Source: Chitinophagaceae bacterium
Lineage (GTDB): Bacteria; Bacteroidota; Bacteroidia; Chitinophagales; Chitinophagaceae
Length of the DNA: 64,000 nucleotides
Direction: 5' to 3'
NCBI GenBank assembly: GCA_016722465.1
Contig: JADKJC010000001.1
Location: 186,001 to 250,000 of the forward strand
Of this stretch, positions 34,613 to 44,443 are shown piece by piece. A program made the position numbers and the translations under genes. Under the pieces are notes generated by a model, which saw only the letters and a program-made list of their open reading frames with translations, made no database searches and was not told the origin of the DNA. Within the stretch, counting starts at the first letter, position 1. Each line of letters begins with the position of its first letter.

Positions 34613-36103
34613 ATGGTAAAGATTGCAGCTATGAAATTATTGACATTGTTTTTTCCCATCCTGATAGCCTGTATGCCGTCCGGTTCTTTTGCAAGAACCT
34701 ATTATGTATCACCAACGGGCAGTGATGCCAATGTTGGTTACGATATCAATGCCCCATTTAAAACTATGAAGAAGGCATTAGGCAAATCAGATTTGACGGA
34801 AATATTGGTTCGTGGAGGAACTCATTATATCACCGGAGATTCAACCGTAAGCATCAATAAAATTGGTGCAGGCCCCGGCGCTTATACCATCAGGAATTAC
34901 CCCGGTGAAAGGCCCCTTTTTGACTGCTCCGGATTAAATACCGGTAAAAAAGGGTTCAGCGTTACAGGCAATTACTGGTACATCACCGGTATTGATATTA
35001 TGAAAGCAAGAGACAATGGTATGTACATCACCGGCGCCAATAATATCATTGAATTTTGCAGCTTCTTTGAAAATGAAGACTCTGGTTTACAATTATCAGG
35101 TGGTGCCACCAACAATCAAATCATCAACTGCGATTCGTATTTTAACAAAGATGCCACCAGCGAAAATGCAGATGGCTTTGCCTGCAAATTAGATGTAGGC
35201 ACAGGTAATTCATTTAAAGGCTGCAGGGCATGGCAAAACTCTGATGATGGATGGGATGGCTATTTGAGGCCATCGGATAATATCAGTACCAGCATTGACA
35301 GTTGCTGGAGTTTCCGCAATGGCTATTTAAAATCAGGCGCTGTAAGTGGCGTAAACGGTGATGGCAATGGTTTTAAAATGGGTGGAAGCGATGCCACAGA
35401 CCTGCGCCACAACCAAATACTCACCCATTGTGTTTCGTTCTACAACCGCAAGCGTGGCTTTGACCAGAATAACAACAGGGGTTCTATGACATTGTACAAT
35501 AACACTGCTTTTGCAAATGGGGGCGGCAATTTTGTGATGAGCTCTATCACATTGGCTGCCGGCAGTGTAATGACCGTAAAAAACTGTGTGGCATTTACTG
35601 CTGCAGGCACAGCCGGTTCCAACAGTTTTGTGAGCGGTGCTGTATTACAAAATAACAGCTGGCAAAGTCCTTTCTCCACTACCCTTGCAGATTTTATTTC
35701 AATTGATACAGTTGGTGCAAGAGCTGCAAGAAAACCCGATGGCTCATTACCAGATGTTAACTTTATGCACCTTACTGCCACAAGTGACCTGATAGATGGT
35801 GGCCAGGATGTAGGATTGGTTTTTTCAGGTGAGGCTCCAGACCTGGGTGCATTTGAAACAAGCCCGGCTGCATCTGCCATTTATATTTTTAATGGTAATG
35901 GTAACTGGGACAATGCAGCCAACTGGCTGAACAATGCCATCCCCCCTGCAACACTTGCTCCCGGAAACCAGATTATCATTGATCCTTCAACAGGTGGTGA
36001 ATGCATTGTCAATATCAGCTATACACTTTCTCCCGGCGCTTCCTTTGTAGTGATGGCAGGAAAACAACTAAGCCTGCCGGGTAATTTAAACATCACCAAT
36101 TAA
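34613..36103 (+). CDS. Secreted right-handed beta-helix protein, PL9 pectate-lyase-like
   Basis: This 496-residue exported protein starts with RTYYVSPTGSDANVGYDINA, APFKTMKKAL and EILVRGGTHYI, the entry of a PL9/Pel9A-type beta-helix. Asn/Asp-rich coils follow (DNGMYITGANNIIEFC, SENADGFACKLDVGTG, SDDGWDGYLRPSDNI) with the conserved NADGFA..K and DDGWD loops that hold Ca2+ and the catalytic Lys in this family. It probably cuts pectate or a related uronic polymer. The last 70 residues (IYIFNGNGNWDNAANWLNNA) form a separate small beta domain. No T9SS sorting domain is evident. ATG at 34631 (MKLLTLFFP) is an alternative start. The gap before it (34401-34612) shows nothing else. Confidence 0.85.
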   Translation: MVKIAAMKLLTLFFPILIACMPSGSFARTYYVSPTGSDANVGYDINAPFKTMKKALGKSDLTEILVRGGTHYITGDSTVSINKIGAGPGAYTIRNYPGERPLFDCSGLNTGKKGFSVTGNYWYITGIDIMKARDNGMYITGANNIIEFCSFFENEDSGLQLSGGATNNQIINCDSYFNKDATSENADGFACKLDVGTGNSFKGCRAWQNSDDGWDGYLRPSDNISTSIDSCWSFRNGYLKSGAVSGVNGDGNGFKMGGSDATDLRHNQILTHCVSFYNRKRGFDQNNNRGSMTLYNNTAFANGGGNFVMSSITLAAGSVMTVKNCVAFTAAGTAGSNSFVSGAVLQNNSWQSPFSTTLADFISIDTVGARAARKPDGSLPDVNFMHLTATSDLIDGGQDVGLVFSGEAPDLGAFETSPAASAIYIFNGNGNWDNAANWLNNAIPPATLAPGNQIIIDPSTGGECIVNISYTLSPGASFVVMAGKQLSLPGNLNITN

Positions 36104-36187
36104 CAGTTGCAGACTTAATTTGCAGGTAGCCACCTATACTACTTTTTTAATACTGTTGCATGCAATAATTATCTGCATATTTGCTGA

Positions 36188-36814
36188 ATGTTGAAATCCA
36201 TAGCAGTTATTGAAGATGACGATCAGATACGCAACTCACTGGTTGAGCAGATGCGGCTGAATATGAATGTGGACAACATCACTGAATTTAGTAACGGGGA
36301 GGAAGCCATCAAAGAGCTTTCTGCTAACCCTGTGGAAATTGCCATGTTCGACATCCAGCTTCCGGGTATTGATGGTATTGAATGCATCCGAAAACTAAAG
36401 TTCATACATCCACGCATGCAGTTTATGGTATTAACGGTATATGACAATGCCGATACCATTTTTAAAGCACTAAGGGCCGGGGCAAACAGCTATATCTTAA
36501 AAAGTACGCCCCCAGAAAGAATCATTGAAGCTATAAATGAACTGTACAACGGAGGCTCCCCCATCAGCAGCGAAATTGCAAGAAAAGTGATTGCTGCATT
36601 CCAGCTAAAAGAAAATGGCAATGAATTTTTTCAGCACCTGAGCAAAAGAGAACAGGAAATGCTTGAACAATTATCGCATGGCTTTCGCTACAAAGAAATT
36701 GCCGATAATCTTTTTGTTAGCACAGAAACCGTTCGAACCCACATCCGCAACATTTACGAAAAACTTCAGGTAAACTCCAGGATAGAAGCCCTGAAAAAAA
36801 CAGGCCTGATATAA
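36188..36814 (+). CDS. NarL/FixJ-family response regulator
   Basis: The 208-residue protein has a receiver domain (1-120; acidic pocket IEDDDQ, phospho-acceptor Asp in AMFDIQLPGIDG, Lys in YILKSTPPE) and a LuxR-type helix-turn-helix (about 145-208: LSKREQEMLEQLSHG, EIADNLFVSTETVRTHIRNI). HisKA_3 kinases usually pair with this class, and such a kinase is at 38178, two genes downstream; the two envelope genes in between may be targets. A TATTTG lies five bases before the ATG, suggesting a near-leaderless transcript or a distal promoter. Confidence 0.92.
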   Translation: MLKSIAVIEDDDQIRNSLVEQMRLNMNVDNITEFSNGEEAIKELSANPVEIAMFDIQLPGIDGIECIRKLKFIHPRMQFMVLTVYDNADTIFKALRAGANSYILKSTPPERIIEAINELYNGGSPISSEIARKVIAAFQLKENGNEFFQHLSKREQEMLEQLSHGFRYKEIADNLFVSTETVRTHIRNIYEKLQVNSRIEALKKTGLI

Positions 36815-36928
36815 CTACTCCTTTAAAGATAAATCTCCTACTACTTTTTTCACACTCTTTTCTGTTACTGCTCCAGTTAGCTTGCACCAGGTTAATTAAT
36901 CAATTATCAAACCTCTAAACAAGCAGTT

Positions 36929-37474
36929 ATGAAAAAGATCTTCGCTTTAATGTTCACTTTCACACTGGCTCAGTTTGCCATGTCACAGACAGAAAAAAGC
37001 AGTGGCCGCATTTTTAAAAAATTTAAAGTAGATGTGAGTATCGGGTATGCAAAGCCCCAAAGTTCCGACACAAAAGCAGGTGCCATTTTTGTAATCGAAC
37101 CAAAATATGCCGTACTGGATCAACTATCTGTTGGCGCAAGGCTGGAAGCTGCAGCATTGGCAAACATTGATGTGAACGGAGATAATAGCAAAGTAAGATT
37201 GCTCGGCTCTTACCTGGGTACAGCAGATTATTATTTCACCAACAATAAATTTCGCCCTTTTGCAGGTGCAGGTGCAGGCATGTTTACCATGGCCAGCATT
37301 GATGTGGAAGGAACCAACGAAAAAATACCCAGTACATCCACATTTGGATTTATGGCACGTGCCGGTTTTGAATATGGCCATTTACGCCTGGGATTTGAAT
37401 ACAATTTCTTAAAAGAAAAAGCAGGCTACTTCGGTGTAAAACTAGGCGCCTGCATAGGCGGCGGAAGAAAATAA
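36929..37474 (+). CDS. Small outer-membrane beta-barrel protein
   Basis: The 181-residue protein has a signal peptide (MKKIFALMFTFTLAQFAMSQ) and a predicted eight-strand barrel (VDVSIGYAKPQSS, RLEAAALANIDVNG, RPFAGAGAGMFTMA, RAGFEYGHLRLGFEYNF), ending in an aromatic-poor GACIGGGRK. It looks like OmpW/OmpX-sized porin-like proteins of Bacteroidota. Function unknown. It is 33 bases upstream of a lipoprotein gene and probably co-transcribed with it, between a response regulator and its likely kinase. Confidence 0.8.
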   Translation: MKKIFALMFTFTLAQFAMSQTEKSSGRIFKKFKVDVSIGYAKPQSSDTKAGAIFVIEPKYAVLDQLSVGARLEAAALANIDVNGDNSKVRLLGSYLGTADYYFTNNKFRPFAGAGAGMFTMASIDVEGTNEKIPSTSTFGFMARAGFEYGHLRLGFEYNFLKEKAGYFGVKLGACIGGGRK

Positions 37475-37507
37475 ATTTTCAATCATCAACAACTAAAAAA
37501 AATCATC

Positions 37508-38092
37508 ATGAAAAAAAACCTTTTATTACTTGCCATCATTTTTTGTGCTTTTTCCTGCAAAAAAGATAATACTACCCCAACACCTGCAACAGGTGATCTT
37601 AAAATCGGAACAAAATGGGTGTACAAATACACAAGCTTCGATGCTGCAGGCACTGTTCTTTCGTCAGATAATATCAGCCTTACCATCACCAGCCAGCAAA
37701 CAGTTGCTGGTGAAACATGGTGGGTTGCTACAGGCTCAGGCACACCTGCTTTCATACGCAAAACAACCATTGGTTATTACACCGTTCAAAATTCGGTTTC
37801 CCAACTGCAGTTTAAAGTGCCGGCTGCAGTAAATGATACCTGGCGTGTTACTTACAGTAATTCAGCAGGCGATTATGGAGATTACAAAGTACTGACATTG
37901 AACCAAAATGTGACAGTACCAATGGGTACCATTGCCTGTTACTATGCTGAAGCTACTGACAGCAACAGCCTGGAAGATAAGGTTTGGTACAATAATGCAA
38001 ATATGCTGGTAAAACAGGAACAATATGACGATAACGGATCGGGTACTATGTTTAAAGCCTTTTCGCTTGAGCTGGTAAGCTTCACACTCTAA
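37508..38092 (+). CDS. Lipoprotein of unknown function
   Basis: The 194-residue protein has a lipoprotein signal, LLLLAIIFCAFSCKKDN, with Cys17 or so as the acylation site and Lys-Lys-Asp after it. The rest is a predicted all-beta domain (KIGTKWVYKYTSFDAAG, GETWWVATGSGTPAFIRKTT) common among uncharacterised Bacteroidota surface lipoproteins. It follows the barrel protein closely. I see no catalytic motif. Confidence 0.8.
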   Translation: MKKNLLLLAIIFCAFSCKKDNTTPTPATGDLKIGTKWVYKYTSFDAAGTVLSSDNISLTITSQQTVAGETWWVATGSGTPAFIRKTTIGYYTVQNSVSQLQFKVPAAVNDTWRVTYSNSAGDYGDYKVLTLNQNVTVPMGTIACYYAEATDSNSLEDKVWYNNANMLVKQEQYDDNGSGTMFKAFSLELVSFTL

Positions 38093-38110
38093 TACAACAC
38101 TTAACATTCT

Positions 38111-38144
38111 GAAACAGCCGGTGCAATATTTCACCGGCTGTTTC
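38111..38144 (+). terminator. Hairpin after the lipoprotein
   Basis: GAAACAGCCGGTG (38111-38123) pairs perfectly with CACCGGCTGTTTC (38132-38144); a short T-poor tail follows. It separates the lipoprotein from the kinase gene. Confidence 0.7.
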
Positions 38145-38177
38145 ATTAAATTAAGATTACATTACCTTTTCAAGCTG

Positions 38178-39950
38178 ATGTCCATGCGTATTTTTCTACT
38201 ATTGCTACTGCTTTGTATCGCCACCTGTGTTACAATTGTTGCCCAACCTGACAGCACATTAATTAACAAAGCAGTGGAACTGTATGATAAAGGAGAATAT
38301 GAAAAAGCATTGCCTGATTTTGAAAAATGCCTTGCTGCTGCCAAACTCACCACAGATAAAAGATCGCAGGCAGATATCTACAATTATATCGGGCATATTT
38401 ATTCTCAAACGGGCAAGGTGACCAACGCTTTTCAAGCTTACCATCAGGCAGCTTCCATATCAGACGACATTGGCAATAAAAACGCTTCGGCACGTGCCAT
38501 GATCAACATCGGTGCATTGTATGAGGAGCAGAAAGATTATAAGAAAGCACTGGATAATTACAGCAAAGCAGAAGCAATCGGTTTATTGATCCGTGACTCC
38601 TCAGTGATTGCCGATTGCGCCAACAACAAAGGCGTGGTGTATGAACAATACCTGAAAAAATACCCTGAAGCACTGAGAGAATACAACAAGGCTCTCTTGA
38701 TATATGCAAAACTAAACGACCGGCGGCACTTAGCCATTACCTACAATAATCTTGGCATTGTTTATAAATACCAGGGAAACTATGTGAAAGCAATTGATCA
38801 GTATAAAAGATCATTGCGCATTGGAGAAGCTATAGGCAACCAGTTTTTAATTGCCGCCAATATGACCAACATTGGTAATGTATATGCCATGCAGAAAGAT
38901 TATATAAATGCAATAGCCTATAATACCGATGGGCTTAATATTGCACTTAAAATAAAAGCAATGAACGTGGTGGTAGAAGCAGCAGGAAGCATTGCAGAAG
39001 ATTATGCCGGCATGAAGGATTATAAAAGAGCTTTTGAGTGGCAGCAGAAATTTTCGCAGTACAGCGACAGTCTTTTTAATGCTGAACGCTCAAAACAAAT
39101 AGCGGAACTGGAAGGTAAATATCAAACAGCCAAAAAAGAAAAGGAGATCACCCTGTTAAAAGATGAGCAGCTGATCAATCAGCTGAATATTTCTTCACAA
39201 AAAATATTGCTGCAGAAAAGGAATTACCAGTTTGCCGGCATTGGTGGCCTGGTATTACTGATGGGCATTGTAGCGTTTTTATTGTACAACCGCCAGCAGT
39301 TAAAACAAAAGCAACAAAAGGAAAAAGCAATTCTTGAAGCAGAATATAAAGAACGCAAAAGAATCAGCCGGGAGATGCATGATGACATTGGCGCCGGTCT
39401 TACGCAGATAACACTGATGAGTGAACATGCCAAAATACACCAGCAGCCGACCTATATCAATGACCTGTCTGCCATTGCATCCACCAGCCGAAAACTCATC
39501 AGCAATATGAGTGAGATCGTTTGGAGCCTGAACCCGGAGAATAAAACACCTGACCAGTTGTTTTCCTATTTACGGGAGCAATTGAATAACCTATTGGAGT
39601 ATTCGGCCATTGATTATAAAATAAATTTCGCTGCTACAGATTGTTCCCATGTACTTAGTAACGAGCAAAAAAGGAATATCATACTGGCAACAAAAGAAAT
39701 TGTTCATAATGCAGTAAAATACAGCAAGGCAAAAAACATTTATGTAAATGCGCTGGTACGTAACGGCCTAATACAATTCAACATCACTGATGATGGTTGT
39801 GGATTTGACACAGGTGCAAATTTTACAGGCAATGGGTTGAAAAATATTAAACAAAGAATAAAGGAAATTGGCGGCACACTTGTAATTGAATCAGTACACC
39901 TGAAAAATACCAGCTTTTCCTATAGCCTTCCATTAAAGGCCCAGCCGTAA
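38178..39950 (+). CDS. TPR-containing sensor histidine kinase (HisKA_3 type)
   Basis: The 590-residue kinase starts with a signal peptide (MSMRIFLLLLLLCIATCVTI), then about six TPRs in the periplasm (30-330; e.g. AVELYDKGEYEKALPDFEKC). One transmembrane helix follows (AGIGGLVLLMGIVAFLLY), a short coiled coil, the phospho-acceptor His in ERKRISREMHDDIGAGLTQ, and an ATPase domain with N-box EIVHNAVKYSKAKN and G-box TDDGCGFDTGANFTGNGL. TPR sensors of this kind are typical of Bacteroidota; the ligand is unknown. Its probable partner is the NarL-type regulator at 36188. ATG 38178 is chosen because it begins the signal peptide. Confidence 0.92.
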   Translation: MSMRIFLLLLLLCIATCVTIVAQPDSTLINKAVELYDKGEYEKALPDFEKCLAAAKLTTDKRSQADIYNYIGHIYSQTGKVTNAFQAYHQAASISDDIGNKNASARAMINIGALYEEQKDYKKALDNYSKAEAIGLLIRDSSVIADCANNKGVVYEQYLKKYPEALREYNKALLIYAKLNDRRHLAITYNNLGIVYKYQGNYVKAIDQYKRSLRIGEAIGNQFLIAANMTNIGNVYAMQKDYINAIAYNTDGLNIALKIKAMNVVVEAAGSIAEDYAGMKDYKRAFEWQQKFSQYSDSLFNAERSKQIAELEGKYQTAKKEKEITLLKDEQLINQLNISSQKILLQKRNYQFAGIGGLVLLMGIVAFLLYNRQQLKQKQQKEKAILEAEYKERKRISREMHDDIGAGLTQITLMSEHAKIHQQPTYINDLSAIASTSRKLISNMSEIVWSLNPENKTPDQLFSYLREQLNNLLEYSAIDYKINFAATDCSHVLSNEQKRNIILATKEIVHNAVKYSKAKNIYVNALVRNGLIQFNITDDGCGFDTGANFTGNGLKNIKQRIKEIGGTLVIESVHLKNTSFSYSLPLKAQP

Positions 39951-40287
39951 AATTAAAACCAGCAATTTGCATCTGTATTTACAGTTCTGCAATTGGTTTT
40001 ACAAAATTGAGAATACACAGATTTCCGCAAACAGCATCTAATTCCAATACCTGAGATTACAGTTACTAATTATTTTCCTTCACATACATGATATCCAATT
40101 CCACCTATGAAGTAAACAAAGCATCCAGTGACTTTCATTCTAATTTTCAGGCTGTTGGCATACAACAGATGCGGTGCTGAAGGCTAACCAGGTAAAAAGA
40201 AGAATTGTTATTATCTTACAATAGAATCATCCAAAACTGAAATTTTAGTCAACTTTTAAACGGAGCTTGAGTACCAAGCATGTCTTC
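39951..40287. other. 337-base gap, nothing recognised
   Basis: AT-rich sequence between two kinase genes with no ORF, clear hairpin or known motif on either strand. It probably contains the promoter of the following LytS-type kinase. Confidence 0.4.
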
Positions 40288-42156
40288 ATGATAAAATATT
40301 ACCTGATCATTTTTTATTTTTTTCAATACAGTACATTTTTATACGCACAGGTTCCTTGTGAGTGTGCAACAGCAGTGAAACTGCGTCCTGAAATCGTAAA
40401 TTTTTTCAACAATGGCAAAAGCGATTCTGTTTTATATTTATTTAACCAGGTAAAAAAGGACCCATCACCAGAATGCCAGTTATTTTTTTTTCATTCCATT
40501 GCTCAACTTGGCATGCAACAGAATCAGTATTACAAAACCGCTTATGCACTCCAGGAAGCTGATAGCTGTATAAAGAAGACATCCTGCGGCCAGTATATCT
40601 ATGCCAAACATTATGCTATTTATGGTACTTACTATTTAAATACCAATAAACTGGACAGTGCAATTAATGCTTACTTAAAGGCTATAGCCGCTGCAGAAGC
40701 TACTGGTGATTATTACTCCGGATCAAGATCCATGCATGATGCCGCTGTTGTATTCAGTTTACTGGATCAAACAGAAAAAGCCTATTTATATTATAAAAAA
40801 TCAATAGCAACTGGAGCAAAAGTTGATGATTCAGTTTTATTGAGTGGCAATTATTGCGGCCTGGCAGGTATTTACAGCAACCTGTATGAAAAATCAGGCA
40901 ATCTTAATTTTATTGACAGTGCATACAATACTGCCATGCTGGGGCTTGGGATTGCAACCAAATATGGAAACGGCGAAGCAGTGCAAAGCGCATACAATAC
41001 TATTTCGTATTGTATGCTCGTAAAGAAAAAATATAAGGCGGCATTGCAATATGCAGACAGTGCAATCATGAATGCCATACCTGGATTAAGCTCAAGTGAA
41101 TACGGGCAGTTTGTAAGTTATAAAAGAAAAACAACCATCTACCGTGCCATATTGAATCAGGAAATGGCTGCAATGTGTGCAGACTCTGCCCTCATTTATG
41201 GCAAACACTTCAATGCAGAAACTACGATTGACGGGCTGCAATTGGTGTATGATCAAAATAAATTAATGAATAACAGCAGCAAAGCGCTGGAAGCATTTGA
41301 ACAACTAACATTGCTTCAGGACAGTATTCATTCTGTAAAACTGAAAACAGCAGTAACAGAAATTGAAAAAAAATACAACCAGGAAAAGAATGAACGCATC
41401 ATCAATGAACTGAGTTTGCAAAAAAAAATATACCTGTTGCTGGCTGCTGCAGGGTTGCTGGCAATCATTATCATTGGATCCGCTTTACGCCAGCAATCCC
41501 TCAATCACAAGCAAAAAATAATGGAAACGGAACAAAGGCTGAGCCGGGCAAGGATGAATCCCCATTTCTTTTTCAATGCACTCACAACCCTGCAGCGATT
41601 TGCATTGAGAGAGAATGATGGAAAAGCGCTGGCATCCAACCTTTCAAAATTCAGTCACTTAATGAGAGAGACACTGGAAAACAGTTATAAAGAATATGTA
41701 AGTATAAAACAGGAAATGGGGTTTTTAAAAGAGTATATAGAAATACAGAAAATCAGATACCCGGAAACATTCACTTCCAGCATCATGATTGACGGGGAAA
41801 TGGAACCTGAAGATCTGCTTATACCATCTATGATTCTTCAGCCCTTTGTAGAAAACAGCATTGAACATGGATTTGCAGGCATCAGTTACCCCGGAATAAT
41901 TTCCATTCACTTTTACAAAAAAGAAAAGGAAATACTGATAATAATAAAAGATAACGGGAAAGGGTTAAGTGAATTTCCAAAAGAAAATCATGAACACGTA
42001 AGCAGGGCAAGCCAGATCATCAAAGACAGGATATACCTGTTGAATATCAAACTAAAAACAAAAGCCGGTTTTACAATCAGTAATGATGCGGAAGGCGGTG
42101 TGATGGTTACAATACATTTACCGATAATTTATAATTATGAAAATACTGGTAGTTGA
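40288..42156 (+). CDS. TPR-containing LytS-type sensor histidine kinase
   Basis: The 622-residue protein has a signal peptide (MIKYYLIIFYFFQYSTFLYA), TPR-like helices (about 60-370; KLDSAINAYLKAIAAAEATG), one membrane helix (LLLAAAGLLAIIIIGSAL), the His_kinase domain with RARMNPHFFFNALTTLQRFA, and an ATPase part with EPEDLLIPSMILQPFVENSI and IIKDNGKGL. This is the class that signals to LytTR regulators. Its last 20 bases overlap the LytTR gene at 42137, so the two are co-translated partners. ATG 40288 replaces an upstream TTG. Confidence 0.92.
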   Translation: MIKYYLIIFYFFQYSTFLYAQVPCECATAVKLRPEIVNFFNNGKSDSVLYLFNQVKKDPSPECQLFFFHSIAQLGMQQNQYYKTAYALQEADSCIKKTSCGQYIYAKHYAIYGTYYLNTNKLDSAINAYLKAIAAAEATGDYYSGSRSMHDAAVVFSLLDQTEKAYLYYKKSIATGAKVDDSVLLSGNYCGLAGIYSNLYEKSGNLNFIDSAYNTAMLGLGIATKYGNGEAVQSAYNTISYCMLVKKKYKAALQYADSAIMNAIPGLSSSEYGQFVSYKRKTTIYRAILNQEMAAMCADSALIYGKHFNAETTIDGLQLVYDQNKLMNNSSKALEAFEQLTLLQDSIHSVKLKTAVTEIEKKYNQEKNERIINELSLQKKIYLLLAAAGLLAIIIIGSALRQQSLNHKQKIMETEQRLSRARMNPHFFFNALTTLQRFALRENDGKALASNLSKFSHLMRETLENSYKEYVSIKQEMGFLKEYIEIQKIRYPETFTSSIMIDGEMEPEDLLIPSMILQPFVENSIEHGFAGISYPGIISIHFYKKEKEILIIIKDNGKGLSEFPKENHEHVSRASQIIKDRIYLLNIKLKTKAGFTISNDAEGGVMVTIHLPIIYNYENTGS

Positions 42157-42886
42157 TAACGAAATTGAAATAAGAGAGCTGTTAAAGGAGATGATTATTG
42201 CCTGTTCATCTCCTGGTGAACACTCCATAGAAGTTGCAGAGGGCGTGGAAAGTGGCCTGAAAAAAATAAATAGCTTTAAACCGGATGTGGTTTTTTTAGA
42301 TGTAGAAATGCCCGATGGAACAGGCTTTGATCTTATGAAAAGGGTAATGCAACCCGTTTTTCAACTTGTTTTCATTACCGCTCATAACCAATATGCAGTG
42401 CAGGCTTTTAAATGCAGTGCTATAGATTACCTGTTAAAACCATTTGATGTTATTGAAATTGAAAATAGTTTACAAAAGGCAGCTGTCAATCTTGAAAATA
42501 AAAACCTTGGCAAACAACTGTCTGTACTTATAGAACAGTTTACTTACAAGGAAAACACCGATAAACAAATTGTATTGAAGGATAATGAAGCTACCTATTT
42601 TGTTAAACTGAATGATATTCTTTACTGCGAAGCTGAGAATTCATACACCCGGTTTTTTATACAACACACTTCACCTGTTCTCATTTCAAAAACGCTCAGC
42701 ACTTTTGAAGATTTCCTCAAAGAGTATGGCTTCATCAGAACACACCACTCCTACCTGGTAAATATTGATAAAATAAAAATGTACGACAAATCAGATGGCG
42801 GAAACCTGGTACTTAAATCAGGTGAAATTGTACCAGTCTCTCATCGCAAAAAAGATTTTGTAATGCAGGTGCTTGAAAGCCGGTGA
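42137..42886 (+). CDS. LytTR-family response regulator
   Basis: The 249-residue protein has a receiver domain (1-120; Asp in VVFLDVEMPDGTGFDL, VFITAHNQYAVQAFKC, LLKPFDVIEIENSL) and a C-terminal LytTR DNA-binding domain (about 145-245; ILYCEAENSYTRFF, FLKEYGFIRTHHSYLVNIDK, IVPVSHRKKDFV). It is overlapped and co-transcribed with the LytS-type kinase upstream. Targets unknown; the YadA-like adhesin downstream is convergent, so it is a candidate only by proximity. Confidence 0.93.
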   Translation: MKILVVDNEIEIRELLKEMIIACSSPGEHSIEVAEGVESGLKKINSFKPDVVFLDVEMPDGTGFDLMKRVMQPVFQLVFITAHNQYAVQAFKCSAIDYLLKPFDVIEIENSLQKAAVNLENKNLGKQLSVLIEQFTYKENTDKQIVLKDNEATYFVKLNDILYCEAENSYTRFFIQHTSPVLISKTLSTFEDFLKEYGFIRTHHSYLVNIDKIKMYDKSDGGNLVLKSGEIVPVSHRKKDFVMQVLESR

Positions 42887-42934
42887 AAACCGGAGTCTGC
42901 TCAATAAACCCCAGCGTCACCGGTCACCGCTTCC

Positions 42935-44443
42935 TCATCGTATCCTGAACCATGCAATGGTTGGTTCGCTTTGTATGGTAATGCTGCTGTTAGCAGGTAT
43001 GCTGGTAACGGATGCTCCGCTGAAATCACGATAGCCACCAGATATATTTTTTGCCACCCCGGTTTGATTGACGATAATATATTGCCGCTTTTTGGCAACC
43101 GTATAACTTGTCAGGGTAATATCGCCGTTTCCTGCAGTAGTTGTTGATAATATAATAACTGTATGATGATCATCAGTAAGGACAAGGTCTGTTGTGGTAG
43201 TAATGATAGCAGTACCCAAAGCACCGTTTACTTCCAGCAAATTATTTGGCACATTGGTACCGATACCTATATATCCATCTTTACGTACCATCATCGCATT
43301 ACTTCTTGCAGTATTAGAAGTTCCATTGCCAATAATAAACAACGGTGTGGTGGATAAAGATGCTGTTTGTGGAGCTACCAACGAATCATTAAAATGACCA
43401 ATTACAAAAGAGCCAAATCCGTTGGCAATAGTATATTCTCCTATCGAAGTTGCCACCATTCCCCTGGCGGCACTAGTCCTTCCTCCTGCAACAGAGGATA
43501 TGCCATTTGCATGGGTGCTGTTACCAAACGCAAATGCGTTGGTATTGGTAGCGTTGGTTAATTGTCCTATTGCAATTGAAGCTGTTCCGGTGGCGTTGCA
43601 AAAATTTCCCATGGCTATGGCACTTTCACCAGTGGCATCCGATTCGCTCCCCATCACCACAGCATACAATCCTGTTGCATTATTATTTCTGCCAAGGGCA
43701 ATAGAGAAATTCCCTGTGGCCCGGGCATTAAAGCCGCCGGCAATACTGGTATTGGCAGTGGCTTGAGAAAAGTTGCCAAAGGCTGTGGCATTTATGTTAG
43801 ATGCCATACAGCCATTTCCAAATGCAGTACTGTTTGTTCCAATAGCCTGTGATTGAAACCCAAATGCAGTGGATACATTTCCGCTGGCTACAGTTCCACT
43901 ACCCAGTGCGGTGGACGACAATCCCTTTGCCATTGTACTCAAACCCATCGCTACAGAATTCTGACCGATACTGTCATTATCCCATTGAGTTGCAACCACA
44001 CTACCTGCCCTGAAGGCTGCTTTTTTTCCATAGTAAAACATACGTGTACCGGCGCCGCCCAATGCAAGGTTAACGCCTGTAGAACCATTGCCTGTTACCT
44101 GCAGCCCATCTGTGCCATTAATCAATACAGCACCGGCATTTGCCGTTATCAATCTGCCAACACCAGCTCCTCCGGAATTATAAGCATCAGTAAGGTTACC
44201 ACCTGAGGAAGCCTGGGATGCCTGCCAGGTTGCATTTCCCAAACCATCGCTGGTAAGTAAATATCCTGCATTGGCACCAGAACTCATCCTGATAAAATTG
44301 GATTTAATCGTATCTGCTTTAATGTTTCCGGCCACATCCAGTTTTTCTGCCGGCGTATTGGTGCCGATACCTACACGTTGCTGTGAGTACGACTGCTGGG
44401 TTATCAACATGACAAACCCGATCAATTGGAATTTTATTTTCAT
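42935..44443 (-). CDS. YadA-head-like repeat surface protein
   Basis: The 502-residue exported protein has a signal peptide (MKIKFQLIGFVMLITQQSYS) and the Bacteroidota motif RVGIGTNTPAEKLDVAGNIK. About 15 YadA-head repeats of some 14 residues follow (about 155-345), each around a small-residue 'xAxGxxxxAxG' core: TAFGFQSQAIGTNS, TAFGNGCMASNINA, IAMGNFCNATGTAS, FAFGNSTHANGISS. YadA heads form left-handed beta-rolls in trimeric adhesins. Here there is neither the trimeric barrel anchor nor a T9SS domain; the tail (PNNLLEVNGALGT, then a small beta domain) looks like those of phage-fibre-like proteins. Export and anchoring route unclear. Confidence 0.85.
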   Translation of the reverse strand: MKIKFQLIGFVMLITQQSYSQQRVGIGTNTPAEKLDVAGNIKADTIKSNFIRMSSGANAGYLLTSDGLGNATWQASQASSGGNLTDAYNSGGAGVGRLITANAGAVLINGTDGLQVTGNGSTGVNLALGGAGTRMFYYGKKAAFRAGSVVATQWDNDSIGQNSVAMGLSTMAKGLSSTALGSGTVASGNVSTAFGFQSQAIGTNSTAFGNGCMASNINATAFGNFSQATANTSIAGGFNARATGNFSIALGRNNNATGLYAVVMGSESDATGESAIAMGNFCNATGTASIAIGQLTNATNTNAFAFGNSTHANGISSVAGGRTSAARGMVATSIGEYTIANGFGSFVIGHFNDSLVAPQTASLSTTPLFIIGNGTSNTARSNAMMVRKDGYIGIGTNVPNNLLEVNGALGTAIITTTTDLVLTDDHHTVIILSTTTAGNGDITLTSYTVAKKRQYIIVNQTGVAKNISGGYRDFSGASVTSIPANSSITIQSEPTIAWFRIR

